From JADCRZ01 sp039921525 (GTDB lineage Bacteria > Bacteroidota > Bacteroidia > Chitinophagales > Chitinophagaceae), in contig JBDSBP010000088.1 of NCBI GenBank assembly GCA_039921525.1, positions 1 through 64,000 on the forward strand: a stretch of 64,000 bases of DNA. The letters are read 5' to 3'. The position numbers were made by a program, and so were the translations under genes. Under the pieces are notes generated by a model, which worked only from the letters and a program-made list of their open reading frames with translations, had not been told where the DNA came from and made no database searches. Of this stretch, positions 37,434-47,136 are shown piece after piece (position 1 is the stretch's first letter; the number at the start of each line of letters is the position of its first letter).

Positions 37434-40400
37434 TTATTGCAACAGTAAAGTATTTTTCAAATAAGTTTTTAAAATGAATTCTATTTCTTTCATTCGGAAC
37501 GGCTTTGACACAAAATCGCTCATGCCAACTTTCAAACAACGTTCCCTGTCTTCTTTCATAGCATCGGCCGTTAATGCGATGATTGGTATATCGCATTGGG
37601 GGGCAGGTAAAGAGCGAATTATTTGTGTGGCGATATAGCCATCCATTACCGGCATATTAACATCCATAAATATCAAAGCAGGATTATGCAGGGCCAGCAT
37701 GGCAAGTGCTTCTTCTCCATTGCCTGCTTTAATAACTGCTACTCCCATTTTGCCCAATACCTGCGAAATTAGCATCATATTCATGGGGTTATCCTCTGCT
37801 ACCAGGATCTTGGTATTTTCAGCAAATTTTCCACTTAATAGTTCTGGAATAAATTCATCTTTTGTAAAGTCAGGTTTCTCAAAAAGGTTAGATAGCAGTT
37901 TAACCAGGTCATTTAATTTTACCGGTTTAGTAAGAAATTTATCTATCCCAATCTTTTCAGCTTCCAATTGAAAAACTGTCTTTTCCAACGATGACAACAT
38001 GAGTATAAATGGTTCTGCAGTCTCTTTCAATAGTTTTTTAATTTCTTTGACCAGGGAAATGCCATCCATCTGCGGCATTTGATGATCAGTTATAATGAGA
38101 TCAAAGTGTTTGTTGTTTTCATTCGCTTCCTTAATAATTTCCAGGGCTTCCAGGCCATTGTAGCAAATACGGCAGGGCATATGTAAATATTCAAAAATTC
38201 CCTTCATTAATTTGCAATTGGTCACATTGTCATCAATGACCAATACCTCGCGTAATAATCCCCTGGAAAGTGGCTTGATGCGCGGTTGCTCGTCTATGAT
38301 TTCGAGCGTAAGTTGCAGGGTAAATATACTGCCGCTTCCCAAATCACTTTTTACCAACAGGTTGCCATTCATTAAAAGGGCTAACCGCTTGGAAATAGTA
38401 AGACCTAAACCGGTACCGCCAAATTTTCGGGTAGTAGAGGAATCTGCCTGGGTAAAACTTTCAAATATAGTGTCGAGTTTTTCAACAGGAATACCAATGC
38501 CCGAATCTTTTACCGAAATGGCGATTTCAATGAATTTTCTTCCATTTTTTTCAATGGCAGGTCCTATCTTTTGTACGCTAACGAAAATTTCACCCCGGTT
38601 AGTGAACTTAATAGCGTTGCCTATCAGGTTGGTTAAAATTTGTCTTATTCGGACCTCATCTCCGTAAAATAATGAAGGAAATCCCGGATCAATATTGCAG
38701 ATTATCTCAATGTTTTTTTCTAAAGCTTTAATGGATAATATGTCAACCGTCTCTTCAATTACCTCGTTTAATTTGAACATGGTATTATCAATAGAGAGCT
38801 TTCCGGCTTCAATCTTGGAAAAGTCAAGTATGTCGTTGATAATGTTGAGCAGGTTATATGCTGATTTTCCTACATTTTGCAGGTATTCCCTTTGTGTTTT
38901 TTGAAGATCTGTGGTTAATACCAGATCCGTAAAACCGATAATCCCGTTCATCGGGGTACGTAATTCATGGCTCATATTTGCCATGAATTCACTCTTGGCG
39001 ATACTGGCCGCTTCTGCATTTTCTTTCGCTGAAATTAATTGTTGATCTATCTCGGTACGTGCGATGGCTGAACCGAGGGTAACTGTAAAAGACTTCATAA
39101 TGGACAATTCTGTTGTGGTCCATTTTCGTTCGGTTTCACAATCTGTAAAACCAATAAATCCCCAAAATTGATCCGTGACAAAAATGGGAACACCTATTAC
39201 AGACTTAACTTCCCTGCTTTCAAATAATTTTTTTAAAGGTTGGTCAATAACATCTTTTGTTAAGCTTTGATAAATTTCATTTTTACCAAGTATCTTCATT
39301 ACGCCGGGCATTTCTCGCATTTGTTCGTATGGCGGGAGGTGGTATTCGATACTATTCGTCAATTTTGTCCATTGCGCAAAATGGGTAGGAGTAAAGTCGC
39401 CATTGGGGCTTTCATTAATATTTTTATAGACATTAACTCCATCACAATGCAATTGTAATCCAAACAGCATGATAGATCTTCCAATGGCTCCTTCAAGATC
39501 GTTGTTGCTGATGAGTTCATGTGTAGCATCGGCAACTCCCTGCAGCAGTTGATCTTTTCTGTTAAGAGCAGCAGTAATTGCCAATAATTCTTCGTCGTTT
39601 GTTTTCAGATCGTCTCGCATGGAAAGAAGCGCCTTACCCAATGTATCTTTATCGCTAAGCCGTTGAAAAGGTATTTTAAAATTCCTGTTACCAACTTCGC
39701 GCGCAAAGGTTGCTGTTGCCAGCAGCTTTTCTGAAAGGTTATTAACAGAATTAATCATATCTTCTATTTCATTCTTACCCGGTGTATAGTTTACTTTGTT
39801 TATAATTCCTTTGCCGAGATCCTTTATGATTTTCCTGATTTTATTAATTGGCCCGAGAATTACCCGGGTCATATAAATTGAAAGAAAAATAGCCGTGCAT
39901 ATAATAATAAGCGCCAGGATGGAAATTAGATTTCTTAACAGAAGAGATGACTGATTCAGGTCGTGATTTCTTTGAATCCTGATGTTTTTTGCATGCAACA
40001 CAATTTTATTAACATCATTCATTAATATCGATGTACGTGGAAGAACTTCATCTTCTTCAATTCGTTCTGATTCCAGTTTTTTCACAGGGTCGTCATAATC
40101 ATCGAACTTCTGTAATTTTGTCATTATTCCTTTTTCAATAACAAGCAATTCGTCAAATTTTGTAAAGGCCTTGTTTATACTGTTTGTTATTAATGTATCG
40201 TTCAAACTTTCGGTAAGCAAATTCAATTTTAATTTCAGCTGTGGGTAATCCGTGTTATGAAGTTTTATTAAAGCGTCCCTGTCTTCCTGGTTTGATCGTA
40301 AAAATATCCAGTTGGTGGCGTACATTTTTGATTCAACCATTATATCCTCGAAATCTTCCAACGCTTGTAACGTGGGATCAACCACCTTCGAGATATTCTC

Positions 40401-40514
40401 GGATAGCTTGTTGTTATTATTTAATGTATTAATGGAGGCTATCCAATTAAAGACAAACAATAACACCAGCAAATAAAAGCTGTAGTAAATTCTTTTTTTT
40501 ATGCTTAAGTTCAT
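37434..40514 (-). CDS. Hybrid sensor histidine kinase with two receiver domains
   Basis: 1026 aa. Order: membrane helix (about 8-28), periplasmic four-helix-like sensor (about 30-190), second helix (about 195-215), HAMP (about 215-268), GAF (about 325-490), HisKA with H516 (MANMSHELRTPMNG), HATPase (NAIKFTNRGE and FGGTGLGLTISKRL), and two receivers with phospho-acceptors D810 (IITDHQMPQMDG) and D951 (IFMDVNMPVMDG). There is no DNA-binding output, so signalling must pass through a phosphotransfer partner elsewhere or act by protein contact. It is the last gene of a cassette with a TonB receptor (3 bp upstream) and a YfiR-like protein. Confidence 0.94.
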   Translation of the reverse strand: MNLSIKKRIYYSFYLLVLLFVFNWIASINTLNNNNKLSENISKVVDPTLQALEDFEDIMVESKMYATNWIFLRSNQEDRDALIKLHNTDYPQLKLKLNLLTESLNDTLITNSINKAFTKFDELLVIEKGIMTKLQKFDDYDDPVKKLESERIEEDEVLPRTSILMNDVNKIVLHAKNIRIQRNHDLNQSSLLLRNLISILALIIICTAIFLSIYMTRVILGPINKIRKIIKDLGKGIINKVNYTPGKNEIEDMINSVNNLSEKLLATATFAREVGNRNFKIPFQRLSDKDTLGKALLSMRDDLKTNDEELLAITAALNRKDQLLQGVADATHELISNNDLEGAIGRSIMLFGLQLHCDGVNVYKNINESPNGDFTPTHFAQWTKLTNSIEYHLPPYEQMREMPGVMKILGKNEIYQSLTKDVIDQPLKKLFESREVKSVIGVPIFVTDQFWGFIGFTDCETERKWTTTELSIMKSFTVTLGSAIARTEIDQQLISAKENAEAASIAKSEFMANMSHELRTPMNGIIGFTDLVLTTDLQKTQREYLQNVGKSAYNLLNIINDILDFSKIEAGKLSIDNTMFKLNEVIEETVDILSIKALEKNIEIICNIDPGFPSLFYGDEVRIRQILTNLIGNAIKFTNRGEIFVSVQKIGPAIEKNGRKFIEIAISVKDSGIGIPVEKLDTIFESFTQADSSTTRKFGGTGLGLTISKRLALLMNGNLLVKSDLGSGSIFTLQLTLEIIDEQPRIKPLSRGLLREVLVIDDNVTNCKLMKGIFEYLHMPCRICYNGLEALEIIKEANENNKHFDLIITDHQMPQMDGISLVKEIKKLLKETAEPFILMLSSLEKTVFQLEAEKIGIDKFLTKPVKLNDLVKLLSNLFEKPDFTKDEFIPELLSGKFAENTKILVAEDNPMNMMLISQVLGKMGVAVIKAGNGEEALAMLALHNPALIFMDVNMPVMDGYIATQIIRSLPAPQCDIPIIALTADAMKEDRERCLKVGMSDFVSKPFRMKEIEFILKTYLKNTLLLQ

Positions 40515-40517
40515 ACG

Positions 40518-42263
40518 TTAAAATTCATAATTTATTCCTGCCAGCAACATAAATGGCACATCGTCGGCCTTGAAAAATTCCCTGGAGATATTATTCAGTA
40601 TATTTTTGGAACTACAGGAAACAATCATACTTTTCACCGGCTCGTAAGACAGGTTGACATTCATTATAAGCTTTGCATTTATATGTTCAATACCTCTTAT
40701 CCCGTCATGGAAAGCAACATTGGAAACATGAAAATAAGTTTGATTGGAATAATAATAAGCGCTCATGTTTCCGTTCAATTTTTTTGTGAGCAGGTAATTA
40801 ATTACAGCGCCTCCAAATATAACAGGTGTACTTTTAACCGCCACCGTTATGCCCAATCCCGAGTAGATGTTGTTAAGTGCCGGGTTAGGCTGAATAGCAT
40901 CCCGAGGAGCATCAGGTGTAGTTGCTGCCAACTGGTAAGATATATAGGTGGAATCAGGGTAATTAAACTTATTGGCAGAGAAGCCGGCAACCAGTCTTAG
41001 CTTATCTTTAAACGAATTATATTCTCCACGAAGGGAGGCTGATAGTGTAGTAATTATGCCCCTGGAATTGAAATAGCCGTTTTTAAGAGAAATGCCTGAA
41101 TATTTTGTGTCGTCGTAAATGGCGCTTCTATAGCTTAGTCCTGGTTTAAGAGAAAAATTGTCCCTAATATAATTATATTCTGCATTGGCATCGAAAGTGC
41201 AAAAGTAATATTTATTTTGAGCACCGGAATTCGTTTTTTGTGTGCCTTGATTATAAGAAACCTGGGCAGTTATTCCTTTTATGGCAGCCCTTAAGTCTAC
41301 ATATTTGCTGTCAGATAAAACGGTAGTAAATGGTGTAACTCCATTTTCCGTAGACACTGTTTGAACAACGGAGTGTTGCGCACCTGTTTTAAGATTAAAC
41401 CTGGTTTTTTCTGACGGAACAAAGTTTAAAAAAATATTGCCGGCATATTTTTGCATGGCAAGCGCCGGGTTAGGGTACATCTCATTGATATTAAGTAACG
41501 TATTACCCAAAAGACCAATAAAGAATGCCGGATGATCAATCCAGCGGTTTCTGTACATTTCGAAATAGGAGGTTTGGGTCCGGTTGCGATGTTGATAATT
41601 GCCGGAAGCTACCATGTTCCATTTGTTTGACTGGTAACCAACAGACGCATTATTAATAAATGATTGGTTACCCCCCTGTTTAGCATTGGCTACAAGATAT
41701 AACCCTTCTTTTTGTGGTTGCCTGGTTATGATATTTATCACGCCGCTTACAGCATTGGGCCCATATAAAGCCGCTGCAGGACCTCTCACTACTTCTATTT
41801 TTTCTATATCGTTAAGGTCTACCGGTAATGTTTCCCAAAAAGTACCTCCTTTAAGATAATTATATATCGGGCGATTATCGATCATTACAAGCGTAGTGGT
41901 GGCATTTCCATCAAATGGCGCATTAGGTGGAACATTATCCATCCCGCGTATATGAATGTCGTAGTTGCCGTTGTTCTGCTCTCTCGCTATCATTCCCGGT
42001 ACAAGACGTAAAGCTTCCATGATGGATGTGCTACCAGCCTTTCTTATATCGTCTTTGGTAATAACAGAAGCCGATAAGGGTGCATCAAACAACCATTCTG
42101 GTTTTTTAGAAACGGAAACAATTTTTATATTGAGCAGATCTTTCAAGCTTAGGTCATCATAAGTCTCCTGTTTTGTAGTATCATACAGTCCGTAAACATT
42201 ACTTGTGATAAAGAAAATAATAAAAGCCAAAGGAATTTTTTTATGTAGTAAATATTTTATCAT
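40518..42263 (-). CDS. Small TonB-dependent receptor of the signalling cassette
   Basis: 581 aa, short for the family. The signal peptide ends near residue 25; a plug domain (about 55-165) carries the VEVVRGPAAALYGPNAVSGV box and GVINIITR; the barrel of roughly 400 residues ends in NYEF. The N-terminal phrase LSLKDLLNIKIVSVSKKPEW is common in receptors that sit next to two-component sensors. There is no extra N-terminal signalling extension. It is flanked by a YfiR-like gene (17 bp upstream) and a hybrid kinase (3 bp downstream), which suggests a sensing role rather than bulk nutrient import. Confidence 0.9.
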   Translation of the reverse strand: MIKYLLHKKIPLAFIIFFITSNVYGLYDTTKQETYDDLSLKDLLNIKIVSVSKKPEWLFDAPLSASVITKDDIRKAGSTSIMEALRLVPGMIAREQNNGNYDIHIRGMDNVPPNAPFDGNATTTLVMIDNRPIYNYLKGGTFWETLPVDLNDIEKIEVVRGPAAALYGPNAVSGVINIITRQPQKEGLYLVANAKQGGNQSFINNASVGYQSNKWNMVASGNYQHRNRTQTSYFEMYRNRWIDHPAFFIGLLGNTLLNINEMYPNPALAMQKYAGNIFLNFVPSEKTRFNLKTGAQHSVVQTVSTENGVTPFTTVLSDSKYVDLRAAIKGITAQVSYNQGTQKTNSGAQNKYYFCTFDANAEYNYIRDNFSLKPGLSYRSAIYDDTKYSGISLKNGYFNSRGIITTLSASLRGEYNSFKDKLRLVAGFSANKFNYPDSTYISYQLAATTPDAPRDAIQPNPALNNIYSGLGITVAVKSTPVIFGGAVINYLLTKKLNGNMSAYYYSNQTYFHVSNVAFHDGIRGIEHINAKLIMNVNLSYEPVKSMIVSCSSKNILNNISREFFKADDVPFMLLAGINYEF

Positions 42264-42280
42264 AAGGAAAAAATTTTATC

Positions 42281-42865
42281 TTATTTTATGGCAATGCCCA
42301 GTTGCAATAACTCCGATGCGATACTCATGCTTCTTTGATCTATATTACTCTTATTAATTTCAAGTTTTAGTCGTTCATCAACAATAATAAAATTGATACA
42401 CGAACCTTTAAGCGCCAGCCCTTCAGATTCAGTAACAAGCAGAATGGAATTACCAGCTGTAAGGGTGGCAATTTTTTTCAGGCTGCGGCTTTCGTCTTCA
42501 CTTATAAAAAGAATTTGGCAGTTGAATACCTCAGATGACGCAGAAAATTTTTTAACGATTATAGGACGGTTACCTACCGTTTTATTTAAAATAAAAATTT
42601 TCATCACTTCGTACAATGGGGAATCGCCTACGATGCCGATAACAAAGGGGCCTGATTTTTTGCTTGCCGGCCATTCAATATATTTTGTAAAACGATAAAT
42701 AATATTGGCATGAATGGTATAATCAGTATTTTGCTGCCCCTGCGTTTCTGGCAGGCTTACCACAAAAAATACAAGTAACAGGCAGATCAACTTATATAAT
42801 CTATAATCAGCGCATCCTGATTTGAATTCGTGATAAATTAACCTCCAGACATTCTCACTGTTCAT
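42281..42865 (-). CDS. YfiR family (DUF4154) periplasmic protein
   Basis: 194 aa. After a membrane or signal helix (about residues 24-42), the DUF4154 core is seen as IHANIIYRFTKYIEWPASK, FVIGIVGDSPLYE and LLVTESEGLALKGSCINFII. In Pseudomonas, YfiR is a periplasmic repressor of the diguanylate cyclase YfiN. Here the operon encodes a TonB receptor and a hybrid kinase and no cyclase, so this protein may instead feed envelope or redox state to the kinase. The ATG at 42863-42865 begins 22 residues before the helix; an internal start would give a more conventional signal peptide. Confidence 0.88.
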   Translation of the reverse strand: MNSENVWRLIYHEFKSGCADYRLYKLICLLLVFFVVSLPETQGQQNTDYTIHANIIYRFTKYIEWPASKKSGPFVIGIVGDSPLYEVMKIFILNKTVGNRPIIVKKFSASSEVFNCQILFISEDESRSLKKIATLTAGNSILLVTESEGLALKGSCINFIIVDERLKLEINKSNIDQRSMSIASELLQLGIAIK

Positions 42866-43239
42866 TCACTTTTTTTTATTTCGATAAGCCGATGCCACAT
42901 CATATTTAACGAATTAATATTATTAAAATTTGAAACAGCGGAATTTCTCTTTTATTTTTAAAAGATGTAATAGATAAAGTTCAGTTGAGTGAGTATAAAC
43001 ACTTAGGAGATCTTTTCCAGGTGTTGATGAAGTTGCTTTACCTGGTTGCCATTCAAACAGTAATTGTTATTAAGAACTACGTGAAGTTGGCTAATTAGAC
43101 CTTGTTCCAATAATGAAACTAAAATTCCATTTATTGGAATTTTATTATTCATTATGCTCCGGTTTTACGTGTAAATAGGTAATGGCATGCAATTCGCAAT
43201 CTCCTTAATGGTTTTTCATAGGATATTGGATTTTAAAAC

Positions 43240-43271
43240 GGAGCTGGATTTCTATCCTGGCTCCTTTTTTT
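43240..43271 (+). terminator. Rho-independent terminator upstream of the TPR-AAA gene
   Basis: GGAGCTGGAT, loop TTCT, ATCCTGGCTCC, then seven T residues. It lies 215 bp upstream of the plus-strand gene at 43486, in a 620-bp gap (42866-43485) with no other plus-strand gene, so it ends an unseen transcript or acts in the leader. A shorter AAAATTCC/GGAATTTT hairpin lies at 43121-43143. Nothing else in the gap was recognised apart from the repeat at 43384. Confidence 0.7.
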
Positions 43272-43383
43272 ATTTAGGAAGAACCCCCGTTCTCACTAAA
43301 ACAACTTTGCCGGTGCAGTTTGCCTGATATAAATTAACGATGTCATCATTTAAAAGATTGAAATTTAGATTACACCTCCTAAA

Positions 43384-43416
43384 AAGCCGATAGCCGATAC
43401 CTGTCGCTGACGGTCG
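43384..43416. repeat. Single AGCTATC-family heptad array
   Basis: GCCGATA-GCCGATA-type units with a diverged tail, about 70 bp upstream of the TPR-AAA start. No inverted partner is seen nearby, so it is a half element. Confidence 0.6.
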
Positions 43417-43485
43417 TTTGCAGAAATATTATTTAGAAAAAACATATTTAATTGTACATTGTCTCATAAAGTGTAACCTTATTTT

Positions 43486-44796
43486 ATGTCACAAAGCATT
43501 ATTGATACCCTGAAGGAGGCTTTGAAGTTTTCCCCGGATAATGTTCACCTCAAACTTCACCTTGCCGAAACCCTCTTCAATCTTAACAGGATAGAAGAAG
43601 CCGAACAGGAATTTATACAGGCCCTTGCATTGCAGAACAATGATAAAGGCTTGTTGGGGCTGGCCCGCGTATATTTTAAGAAAGAGGATTTTTCCACCTG
43701 CAATGTAATCCTCGAAGATCTTTTGAAGAAGAGCCCCGATAATTTGGAAGTTCTCATTCTGTATGCAAAATCATCCCTGCATGAAAAGGCATTGAATACG
43801 GCCATCGAAACGTATAAAAGAATAATGGAAATAGATCCTTCTTTTAAAGATGAAGAGCTTGATGGAGAACTAAAGGTGGGAGTTAAGTTCGAAGATGACG
43901 GCAGTAATGAAGACGAAGACATTTCCCTTTTCATACAAAAGCCCGATATCGATTTTAGTGATGTGGGTGGAATGCAGCAGGTGAAGAAAGAAATCGAAAT
44001 CAAGATTATTCAGCCATTGCAACACCCGGAGCTCTATAAAGCATATGGTAAAAAAACCGGAGGTGGAATACTTTTATATGGCCCTCCCGGTTGTGGCAAA
44101 ACAATGATTGCCAAAGCTACTGCCGGCCAGGTAAACGCCCGGTTTATAAATGTTGGTCTGAATGACATCCTGGACATGTGGATCGGAAACAGTGAAAAAA
44201 ACCTGCATCATTTTTTTGAATATGCCAGAAAAAATACCCCCTGCGTATTATTTTTTGATGAGATCGATGCCCTGGGAGCCAGCAGAAGTGACATGAAACA
44301 ATCAGCAGGACGACATCTGATCAACCAGTTTCTCCAGGAGTTGGATGGCGTAGAATCGGATAACGATGGAGTGCTGATCCTCGGAGCTACCAATACTCCC
44401 TGGAACCTCGACCCGGCATTCAGGCGACCTGGGAGATTTGACCGGATTATTTTTGTTCCACCGCCAGACCAGGAAGCAAGAATTAATATCCTGAAGCTGA
44501 AATTAAAAGATAAGCCGTTAGAGGATATAGATTTTGAAAGCCTGGGTAAGAATATTCCAGACTTCTCCGGCGCCGATATTGAAGCGTTGATAGATATTGC
44601 TATTGAAGAAAAACTGGAAGCTTCCTTTAAAGAAGGCATTCCCATCCCGCTTCGAACCAAAGATTTATTGAATGCTTCCAGGAAACATAAGGCAAGCACA
44701 AAGGAATGGTTTTCTATTGCTAAAAACTTCGCATTATACGCGAATGATTCAGGGCTTTACGATGAGATTCTTCACTATATGAAAATCAAAAAATAG
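43486..44796 (+). CDS. TPR-AAA+ ATPase (FtsH/Vps4-like core)
   Basis: 436 aa, no signal peptide. About three TPRs (residues 5-125) and an acidic linker precede a single AAA+ module (about 155-400). Walker A is GPPGCGKT (199-206, K205), Walker B is LFFDEID (D258-E259), and the second region of homology RRPGRFDR provides arginine fingers. There is no protease or membrane domain. The N-terminal TPRs suggest that it binds a partner; the next gene, one base downstream, encodes a TPR membrane protein that could be that partner. Family is certain, and the substrate unknown. Confidence 0.9.
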   Translation: MSQSIIDTLKEALKFSPDNVHLKLHLAETLFNLNRIEEAEQEFIQALALQNNDKGLLGLARVYFKKEDFSTCNVILEDLLKKSPDNLEVLILYAKSSLHEKALNTAIETYKRIMEIDPSFKDEELDGELKVGVKFEDDGSNEDEDISLFIQKPDIDFSDVGGMQQVKKEIEIKIIQPLQHPELYKAYGKKTGGGILLYGPPGCGKTMIAKATAGQVNARFINVGLNDILDMWIGNSEKNLHHFFEYARKNTPCVLFFDEIDALGASRSDMKQSAGRHLINQFLQELDGVESDNDGVLILGATNTPWNLDPAFRRPGRFDRIIFVPPPDQEARINILKLKLKDKPLEDIDFESLGKNIPDFSGADIEALIDIAIEEKLEASFKEGIPIPLRTKDLLNASRKHKASTKEWFSIAKNFALYANDSGLYDEILHYMKIKK

Positions 44797-44797
44797 A

Positions 44798-46051
44798 ATG
44801 CCTGATAATCCTCTTCATCGCGCAGTACTTTTATTACAGCAGCATAAATTTAAAGAAGCTGAAATTATTTTGAATGGACTATTTGCGGAAGACCCTACCA
44901 ATACGGACGTGATCGGGCTAATGTGCGAACTGAAAATATTCCAGGACAAGTTTGACGAGGCTATGACACTCATAAGTAACGCCATCGGTTTGGACCCTGG
45001 CGCGAGCCATCTGTTTCATAAAAGAGCCCGGATTTTTATTCAGCAGGATAAATATGATGCTGCAGAAAAAGATCTGCAACAAGCTATCTCCATTGATCCA
45101 TACGAAACCGATTATTTTGCGTTGTTATCATTGTTAAAGATAGAAAGAAAACAATTTTCTGATGCGTTGGAAATTGCTGATAAGGCGCTAGAATTAAACG
45201 CTGAAAATATACAGGCGTTAAATGCGCGCAGCACGGCCTTACTAAAATTAAACAGGAAGGAAGAATCTTTCAGCACCATACATGATGCCCTGCGGGAAGA
45301 TCCTGATAATGCATATACGCATGCAAATTATGGATGGGGCTTGCTTGAAAAAGGATCTCATAAGAATGCACTGCTTCATTTTGCCGAGGCACTGAAAAAA
45401 AATCCCAACCTCACGCTTGCACAGCAGGGAATGGCAGAAGCACTCAAGGCCAGGTATTTCGTCTATCGAAGTTTTTTGAAATTCTCTTTATGGATGAGCA
45501 ACCTTCGCGGCAAAAATCAATGGGCCGTTATAATTGGATTTTACCTTCTTTTCAGGTTAATCCGCTGGGGTGCGGAATCCAATCCGTCTCTTCAACCATT
45601 TCTCAATCCATTGCTGGTGTTACTGGGACTGTTTGCTTTTTCTACCTGGATTATTACACCCGTGAGCAATTTATTCCTGCGATTGAATAAATATGGAAAA
45701 CACCTGTTGAACAGGGAACAGATCATCGCTTCCAATTTCGTTGGTTTCAGCATTTTAATTGCCCTGGTAGGCGGTATCCTGTATTTATTCAAACCACAAC
45801 CATACTTTTTGGTAATTGTTGCTTTTGGCCTTACTATGATGATACCTTTAAGCGCGATGCTCACATTTTCCAAAAAAAGGACGTTGCTCGTGAGCTTTAC
45901 CTGCCTGCTGGCAATTGTTGGAACTACAGGTTTTATTATGGGAATTACAAGCGGAGAGGCTTTTAATAATTTTGTTATTGCTTATATTATCGGATTGATC
46001 CTATTTCAATGGGTTGCCAATTATTTGGTAATACGGCAAACAAACAAGTGA
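44798..46051 (+). CDS. TPR protein with C-terminal membrane domain
   Basis: 417 aa. Six or so TPRs fill residues 1-210 (for example AEKDLQQAISIDPYETDYFA near 88-107). About five membrane helices follow (roughly 242-262, 268-288, 310-330, 338-358 and 365-412). There is no signal peptide, so the TPR part should face the cytoplasm, where the AAA+ ATPase encoded one base upstream could dock. Tight spacing and shared TPR architecture point to a two-component system. No enzymatic motif was found. Function unknown. Confidence 0.85.
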   Translation: MPDNPLHRAVLLLQQHKFKEAEIILNGLFAEDPTNTDVIGLMCELKIFQDKFDEAMTLISNAIGLDPGASHLFHKRARIFIQQDKYDAAEKDLQQAISIDPYETDYFALLSLLKIERKQFSDALEIADKALELNAENIQALNARSTALLKLNRKEESFSTIHDALREDPDNAYTHANYGWGLLEKGSHKNALLHFAEALKKNPNLTLAQQGMAEALKARYFVYRSFLKFSLWMSNLRGKNQWAVIIGFYLLFRLIRWGAESNPSLQPFLNPLLVLLGLFAFSTWIITPVSNLFLRLNKYGKHLLNREQIIASNFVGFSILIALVGGILYLFKPQPYFLVIVAFGLTMMIPLSAMLTFSKKRTLLVSFTCLLAIVGTTGFIMGITSGEAFNNFVIAYIIGLILFQWVANYLVIRQTNK

Positions 46052-46123
46052 CGCTTTGAAGGGGTGAGGCTTGCCCCGCCTGACCTCACCTGCGTATGAG
46101 TTAGCTTTAGCTAATGTTGCCTT

Positions 46124-46495
46124 GACTTCCGAAGTTTATAAAACTTCGGAAGTCTGTTGTAGTTGCTTACATACCTGATTGTAGACTTTCGAAGTGCCAA
46201 TGACAAGTATGGGCGCTGACTTCCGAAGTTTGTAAAACTTCGAAAGTCTGACATAGAGGTTCACAAATCCAGACTTCCGAAGTCTTCGAGACTTCGGAAG
46301 TCAGCCCAAAATATTTTTGTTTTTCGGTCAGACCTTGTTTAAACCTATAAGGTTTGAACCCGGGGTGCCGGCACTAAAAACGCAAACCTTATAGGTTTTT
46401 ATGCGAGAGTTTACCAATCGATCCATGGGATCATTGTCATTTTATCAACAAATTAAGCTCGCTCTCTTACAAGTTCGGAAGACTTCGGAAGTCAG
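46124..46495. repeat. Cluster of GACTTCCGAAGT palindromes
   Basis: At 46124-46154 GACTTCCGAAGTTT and its exact reverse complement are separated by 3 bases (a 14-bp stem). Related palindromes lie near 46217-46247 and 46271-46305, with half sites near 46184 and 46468. A different inverted pair, AAACCTATAAGGTTTG (46341-46356) and CAAACCTTATAGGTTT (46383-46398), interrupts them. Between the TPR membrane gene and the sigma factor gene (46052-46581) there is no protein gene. Confidence 0.8.
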
Positions 46496-46581
46496 GTCTC
46501 AGGTCTTTTCTTTCCTCCAGGCAACTTATCAACTGCAATCTGCATTTATATTCGTATACACAATCAAAGTTGTAGGTACTC

Positions 46582-47136
46582 ATGAATATATCAGAACTAA
46601 TCAGGGAAGCCAACAAGGGAAGTGCAGCGGCACAGAAATGTTTGTTTGATCAATTGTCTGAGAGAATGTTATTGCTTTGCCGGCGTTATGTAAAGAGCAA
46701 AGAAGATGCGGAAGAGGTTTTGCTGGATGGTTTTCTCAAGTTCTTCAAAAACCTTTCAGCTTTCAATTACCAGGGAGATACTGCCTTGTATGGCTGGCTC
46801 AAAAAAATTATGATTAACGAATGCCTGATGTTTTTACGTAAAAGAAATGTTTTTACGATGGTAACTGAAATGGCAGCAGAAGATATTGCATTAGAAGAAC
46901 AGGCGCTTAATAATCTCTCTGCAGCTGAAATTTTTAACCTGATAATCCAGTTACCGGTAGGATATCGAATAGTGTTTAACCTGCATGTAGTGGAAGGAAT
47001 GGAACATAGAGAAATAGCCTTATTGCTGGGTATTGCGGAAGGAACTTCCAAATCGCAACTCAGCAAGGCTAAAGCATTATTGCAAAAAATGTTGTTACAA
47101 AAAGGAACTGAATATGTTAAACGAAAATACCAATAA
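46582..47136 (+). CDS. ECF RNA polymerase sigma factor
   Basis: 184 aa. Region 2 (about 20-85; FDQLSERMLLLCRRYVKSKE and the DAEEVLLDGFLKFF -10-binding helix) and region 4 (about 118-170; LPVGYRIVFNLHVVEGMEHR then EIALLLGIAEGTSKSQLSKA helix-turn-helix) are both intact. This is an extracytoplasmic-function sigma-70. The next gene overlaps its 3' end by 23 bases and encodes a single-pass membrane protein that should be its anti-sigma factor. The upstream 530 bp are full of palindromes. Confidence 0.93.
   Translation: MNISELIREANKGSAAAQKCLFDQLSERMLLLCRRYVKSKEDAEEVLLDGFLKFFKNLSAFNYQGDTALYGWLKKIMINECLMFLRKRNVFTMVTEMAAEDIALEEQALNNLSAAEIFNLIIQLPVGYRIVFNLHVVEGMEHREIALLLGIAEGTSKSQLSKAKALLQKMLLQKGTEYVKRKYQ

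Noticed and set aside
46401..46649. 82-codon open frame before the sigma factor
   Set aside because: It overlaps the sigma gene and runs through palindromic repeats; composition is not protein-like.
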